15,610 nucleotides of DNA from positions 1 to 15,610 of the forward strand of contig WFPZ01000052.1 of assembly GCA_015487335.1 (NCBI GenBank), given 5' to 3'. Below are positions 13,625-15,610 of this stretch, one piece after another. Under the pieces are notes generated by a model that worked only from the letters and a program-made list of their open reading frames with translations, had not been told where the DNA came from and did not search any database. The translations under genes were made by a program, and so were the position numbers. The DNA is from Paracoccaceae bacterium (lineage in GTDB: Bacteria; Pseudomonadota; Alphaproteobacteria; Rhodobacterales; Rhodobacteraceae). Within the stretch, counting starts at the first letter, position 1; each line of letters starts with the position of its first letter.

Positions 13625-14902
13625 TTGATTTTGGCCTGTACCACAGCCGTCCCTCCCGGGGACGAACCGGCAAGCGAAGACGTCTGCCACGTTCTGGTGG
13701 TCGATGATTCCCGCGCACAGCGGCGCATACTCTCCGCCTGCCTCGAAAAGTGGGGCTACAGCGTGCTCGAGGCCGACAGCGGCGCCGCCGCGCTCGAGAT
13801 GTGCCGCACCCACCAGGTGGATATCATCATCAGCGACTGGATGATGCCCGGCATGTCCGGGCTGGAACTGTGCCAGGCCTATCGCCGGCTCGACATCGCC
13901 GATTACGGCTATTTCATCCTGCTCACCTCGCGTTCCGGCAAGGATGAAATCGCCCACGGCCTCGATGCCGGAGCCGATGATTTCCTTTCCAAGCCGGTCG
14001 CCGCCAGCGAGCTGCGCGCCCGCATCCGTGCCGGGGCGCGGCTTCTGAAAACCCAGCGCCAGCTGGCGGAGAAGAACCGTCTTGTCAGCGAAACCCTGGC
14101 CGAGATCCGCAGCCTCTACGATGCGCTGGAGCGTGACCTGATCGAGGCGAAAAGCCTGCAACAGTCTCTGATTCAGGACAGGGAGCACGAGTTCGGCGCG
14201 GCCCGGGTCTCGCTTCTGTTCCGCCCCGCCGGCCATATCGGCGGAGATCTGGTGGGCGTTTTCCCGATCACCGAAAACCGCATCGGCCTCTTTGCCATCG
14301 ATGTCTCGGGCCATGGGATTGCCTCGGCCCTGATGACGGCCCGTCTGGCGGCCTATTTCTCGGCCACCTCGGGCAGCATGGGCTTCGGGCTGAGCCCCGG
14401 CAAGGCCTCGGCCCGCGCCCTGCGTTCTCCGGCCGAAGCCGCGCGCCGCCTCAACCGCATGCTTCTTCGGGACATCGGCACCGACATCTATTTCACCATG
14501 TCTCTGGTCTATTTCCATCTGCGCACCGGGCGCGCCGTCACCGCCCAGTGCGGCCACCCCCATACCGCCGTGCAGCGCAGCGACGGGCGGGTGGAATTTC
14601 ACGGCCAGGGCGGGTTTCCCGTGGGTCTGTTCCCCGAGGCCGACTGGGAGGAACACGAGTTCAGGCTGCATCCCGGAGACAGGATGCTGATCACCTCCGA
14701 CGGCATTACCGAATGCCCCAACACGCACGGAGAGATGTTCGGAGAAGTCGGCATCGTGACCAGCCTGTGCCGCAATGCCGGCCTCGGCGGCCCCGCCTTC
14801 CTGGATGCCCTGCTTCGGGAAACCATGACCTTCGCCCGACGCGAAGACCTGGAGGATGACGTCTCGGCACTGCTGCTCGAATATCGCGGGGCGGCAGGCT
14901 GA
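13625..14902 (+). CDS. Response regulator with SpoIIE/RsbU-type PP2C phosphatase output (RbaY-like)
   Basis: This roughly 425-residue protein couples a receiver domain to a serine/threonine phosphatase of the kind that dephosphorylates an anti-anti-sigma factor in partner-switching. Numbering from the TTG at 13625: the REC domain spans about 22-138, with acidic pair D27-D28, phospho-acceptor D71 in ISDWMMPG, T101 in LLTS and K123 in SKP. A coiled-coil-like linker (about 139-186) leads to the PP2C domain, with all four metal aspartates visible: GGD (206-208), DVSGHG (D226), SDGITE (D359) and DDVSALLL (D412). No ATG precedes the REC core, so the start is TTG: 13625 has GGAG 6 nt upstream, and 13613 is the alternative. 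The architecture matches RbaY of Rhodobacter capsulatus, known to affect gene-transfer-agent production via RbaV/RbaW; orthology is inferred. The HPt gene opposite is its likely phosphodonor. Confidence 0.9.
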   Translation: MILACTTAVPPGDEPASEDVCHVLVVDDSRAQRRILSACLEKWGYSVLEADSGAAALEMCRTHQVDIIISDWMMPGMSGLELCQAYRRLDIADYGYFILLTSRSGKDEIAHGLDAGADDFLSKPVAASELRARIRAGARLLKTQRQLAEKNRLVSETLAEIRSLYDALERDLIEAKSLQQSLIQDREHEFGAARVSLLFRPAGHIGGDLVGVFPITENRIGLFAIDVSGHGIASALMTARLAAYFSATSGSMGFGLSPGKASARALRSPAEAARRLNRMLLRDIGTDIYFTMSLVYFHLRTGRAVTAQCGHPHTAVQRSDGRVEFHGQGGFPVGLFPEADWEEHEFRLHPGDRMLITSDGITECPNTHGEMFGEVGIVTSLCRNAGLGGPAFLDALLRETMTFARREDLEDDVSALLLEYRGAAG

Positions 14903-14923
14903 GGCACGCCGTCAGCACAAGGT

Positions 14924-15367
14924 TCAGCCCGCCCCCAGCGCCCGCGCCGCGAAATGCCTGTCGCCTTCATTGGCCAGCAGGCGCAGCGCCCTTTCCGGCG
15001 CCATCCACTCGGCCCGGTGACCCGGCTCCGAAGGGGCACGATGGCGGCGCACCGCCCGCGCCAGATAGACATGGCACAGTTTCTCGGCCCACAGATCATA
15101 CTCCGGCATGAAGGTGAAACGGCGGAACGCCCCCAGCCGTACCGGCTCGGCGATCCGCCAGCCGGTTTCCTCCATCACCTCGCGATGCAGCGCCGCCAGC
15201 GGCGATTCGCCAGGGTCGATGCCGCCTCCAGGCAACTGGAATTCGGGTATTGGCTCGGCCTGGTGGGTCAGCAGCACCGAGAAGCCGTCGGTGATCACCG
15301 CATAGACCCCGGGCCGCAGACGGTAGCGCACGCCCGCACGCACGGGCTCTCCAAATCTTCGGATCAT
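14924..15367 (-). CDS. NUDIX hydrolase, substrate unknown
   Basis: A 147-residue NUDIX protein with a full box: G48, E54, R62-E63-V64, E66-E67 and G69-W70 inside LPGGGIDPGESPLAALHREVMEETGW-like sequence. A short N-terminal arm (MIRRFGEPVRAGVRYRLRPG) precedes the fold, and the C-terminus contains EWMAPERALRLLANEGDRH. The GGGIDPGE context and the unspecialised surroundings do not identify the substrate; it differs from the MutT-type protein at 4211-4609. I chose ATG 15367 because the conserved arm begins there; an in-frame ATG at 15436 would run almost to the start of hslO. Its Shine-Dalgarno is weak (GAG about 10-12 nt upstream). It converges with the REC-PP2C gene (21 bp between stops) and diverges from hslO over 80 bp. 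Confidence 0.9.
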   Translation of the reverse strand: MIRRFGEPVRAGVRYRLRPGVYAVITDGFSVLLTHQAEPIPEFQLPGGGIDPGESPLAALHREVMEETGWRIAEPVRLGAFRRFTFMPEYDLWAEKLCHVYLARAVRRHRAPSEPGHRAEWMAPERALRLLANEGDRHFAARALGAG

Positions 15368-15447
15368 TCCGGCACTGCTCTTTTTCGGCGCGGTTGCCCC
15401 GCATATATGGACAGGGTATGCCAGCGAGCGCCGCACAAGGAAACCCC

Positions 15448-15610
15448 ATGTCGATCGGTACCCTCATCGCCTGGGACGATACCGTCCTTCCCTTTCAGCT
15501 TGACCGCGCCGACATCCGCGGCCGGGTGGCCCGCCTCGATGGCGTGCTGGAAACCATTCTCGCCCAGCACGACTACCCCGAGCCGATCAAGGCGCTGCTC
15601 GCCGAAGCGA
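15448..15610 (+). CDS. hslO: Hsp33 redox-regulated chaperone, N-terminal fragment (cut by window edge)
   Basis: Hsp33 is a cytoplasmic holdase switched on by oxidation of its C-terminal zinc-binding cysteines. Only about 54 residues are inside the window, starting MSIGTLIAWDDTVLPFQL and continuing through DIRGRVARLDGVLETIL and HDYPEPIKALLAEA. The RGRVARL and HDYPEP pieces are characteristic of Hsp33. The redox centre is beyond the right edge and cannot be checked. The ATG at 15448 has AAGGA 6 nt upstream (15437-15441). The gene diverges from the NUDIX gene, an arrangement I associate with Rhodobacteraceae. The call rests on the N-terminus alone. Confidence 0.85.
   Translation, partial: MSIGTLIAWDDTVLPFQLDRADIRGRVARLDGVLETILAQHDYPEPIKALLAEA

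Noticed and set aside
13559..14728. Minus-strand ORF opposite the REC-PP2C gene
   Set aside because: No protein-like motifs, and the plus strand encodes a complete REC-PP2C protein.
15368..15447. Heat-shock (sigma-32) promoter before hslO
   Set aside because: CCCCGCATATAT resembles a -10, but no acceptable -35 is placed at the right distance.

Overview
The window is GC-rich chromosomal DNA (roughly two-thirds G+C by eye), almost fully coding. It carries core housekeeping genes whose protein sequences and order point to an alphaproteobacterium, most likely of the Rhodobacteraceae/Rhodobacterales. The pointers are the secA / parvulin / argJ / mutT cluster, YlxR fused to an L7Ae-like domain, a short single-ACT-type threonine deaminase next to argG, a NUDIX gene divergent from Hsp33, and a REC-PP2C phosphatase resembling RbaY. 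The taxonomic call is from family knowledge, not a search.

Layout. (a) 1-1900, minus: secA, cut by the left edge; it diverges from a plus-strand cluster. (b) 2077-4867, plus: a secreted parvulin-type peptidyl-prolyl isomerase, argJ, a MutT-type NUDIX hydrolase whose start overlaps the argJ stop, and a 46-codon ORF whose ribosome-binding site can be folded away. (c) 4940-10286, minus: the compact rimP-nusA-ylxR-infB operon for ribosome maturation, transcription elongation/termination and translation initiation. Its leader has a promoter, then an intrinsic-terminator hairpin with a 7-T tract, then a hairpin over the rimP Shine-Dalgarno, all within about 130 bp. (d) 10500-11726, minus: argG, followed by a stem-loop element of a type I remember as recurrent in Rhodobacteraceae. 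(e) 11870-13117, plus: threonine deaminase ilvA. (f) 13122-13457, minus, a lone HPt phosphotransfer protein, divergent from 13625-14902, plus, a response regulator with a SpoIIE/RsbU-type PP2C phosphatase output. (g) 14924-15367, minus, a NUDIX hydrolase, divergent from the start of hslO (Hsp33), cut by the right edge.

How they work together. argJ and argG serve arginine synthesis and ilvA isoleucine synthesis. secA drives export, and the neighbouring isomerase would act on exported proteins in the periplasm. The rimP-nusA-ylxR-infB products couple transcription to translation, and the leader hairpin suggests the operon adjusts its own expression through NusA-sensitive termination. The HPt/REC-PP2C pair looks like the input layer of a partner-switching pathway whose kinase and anti-sigma partners lie outside the window.

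I see no transposon, CRISPR array, phage, tRNA or rRNA, and no gene-free stretch longer than about 215 bp. The observations most worth a second look are the rimP-nusA leader, the HPt/REC-PP2C module and the small ORF with the masked ribosome-binding site.
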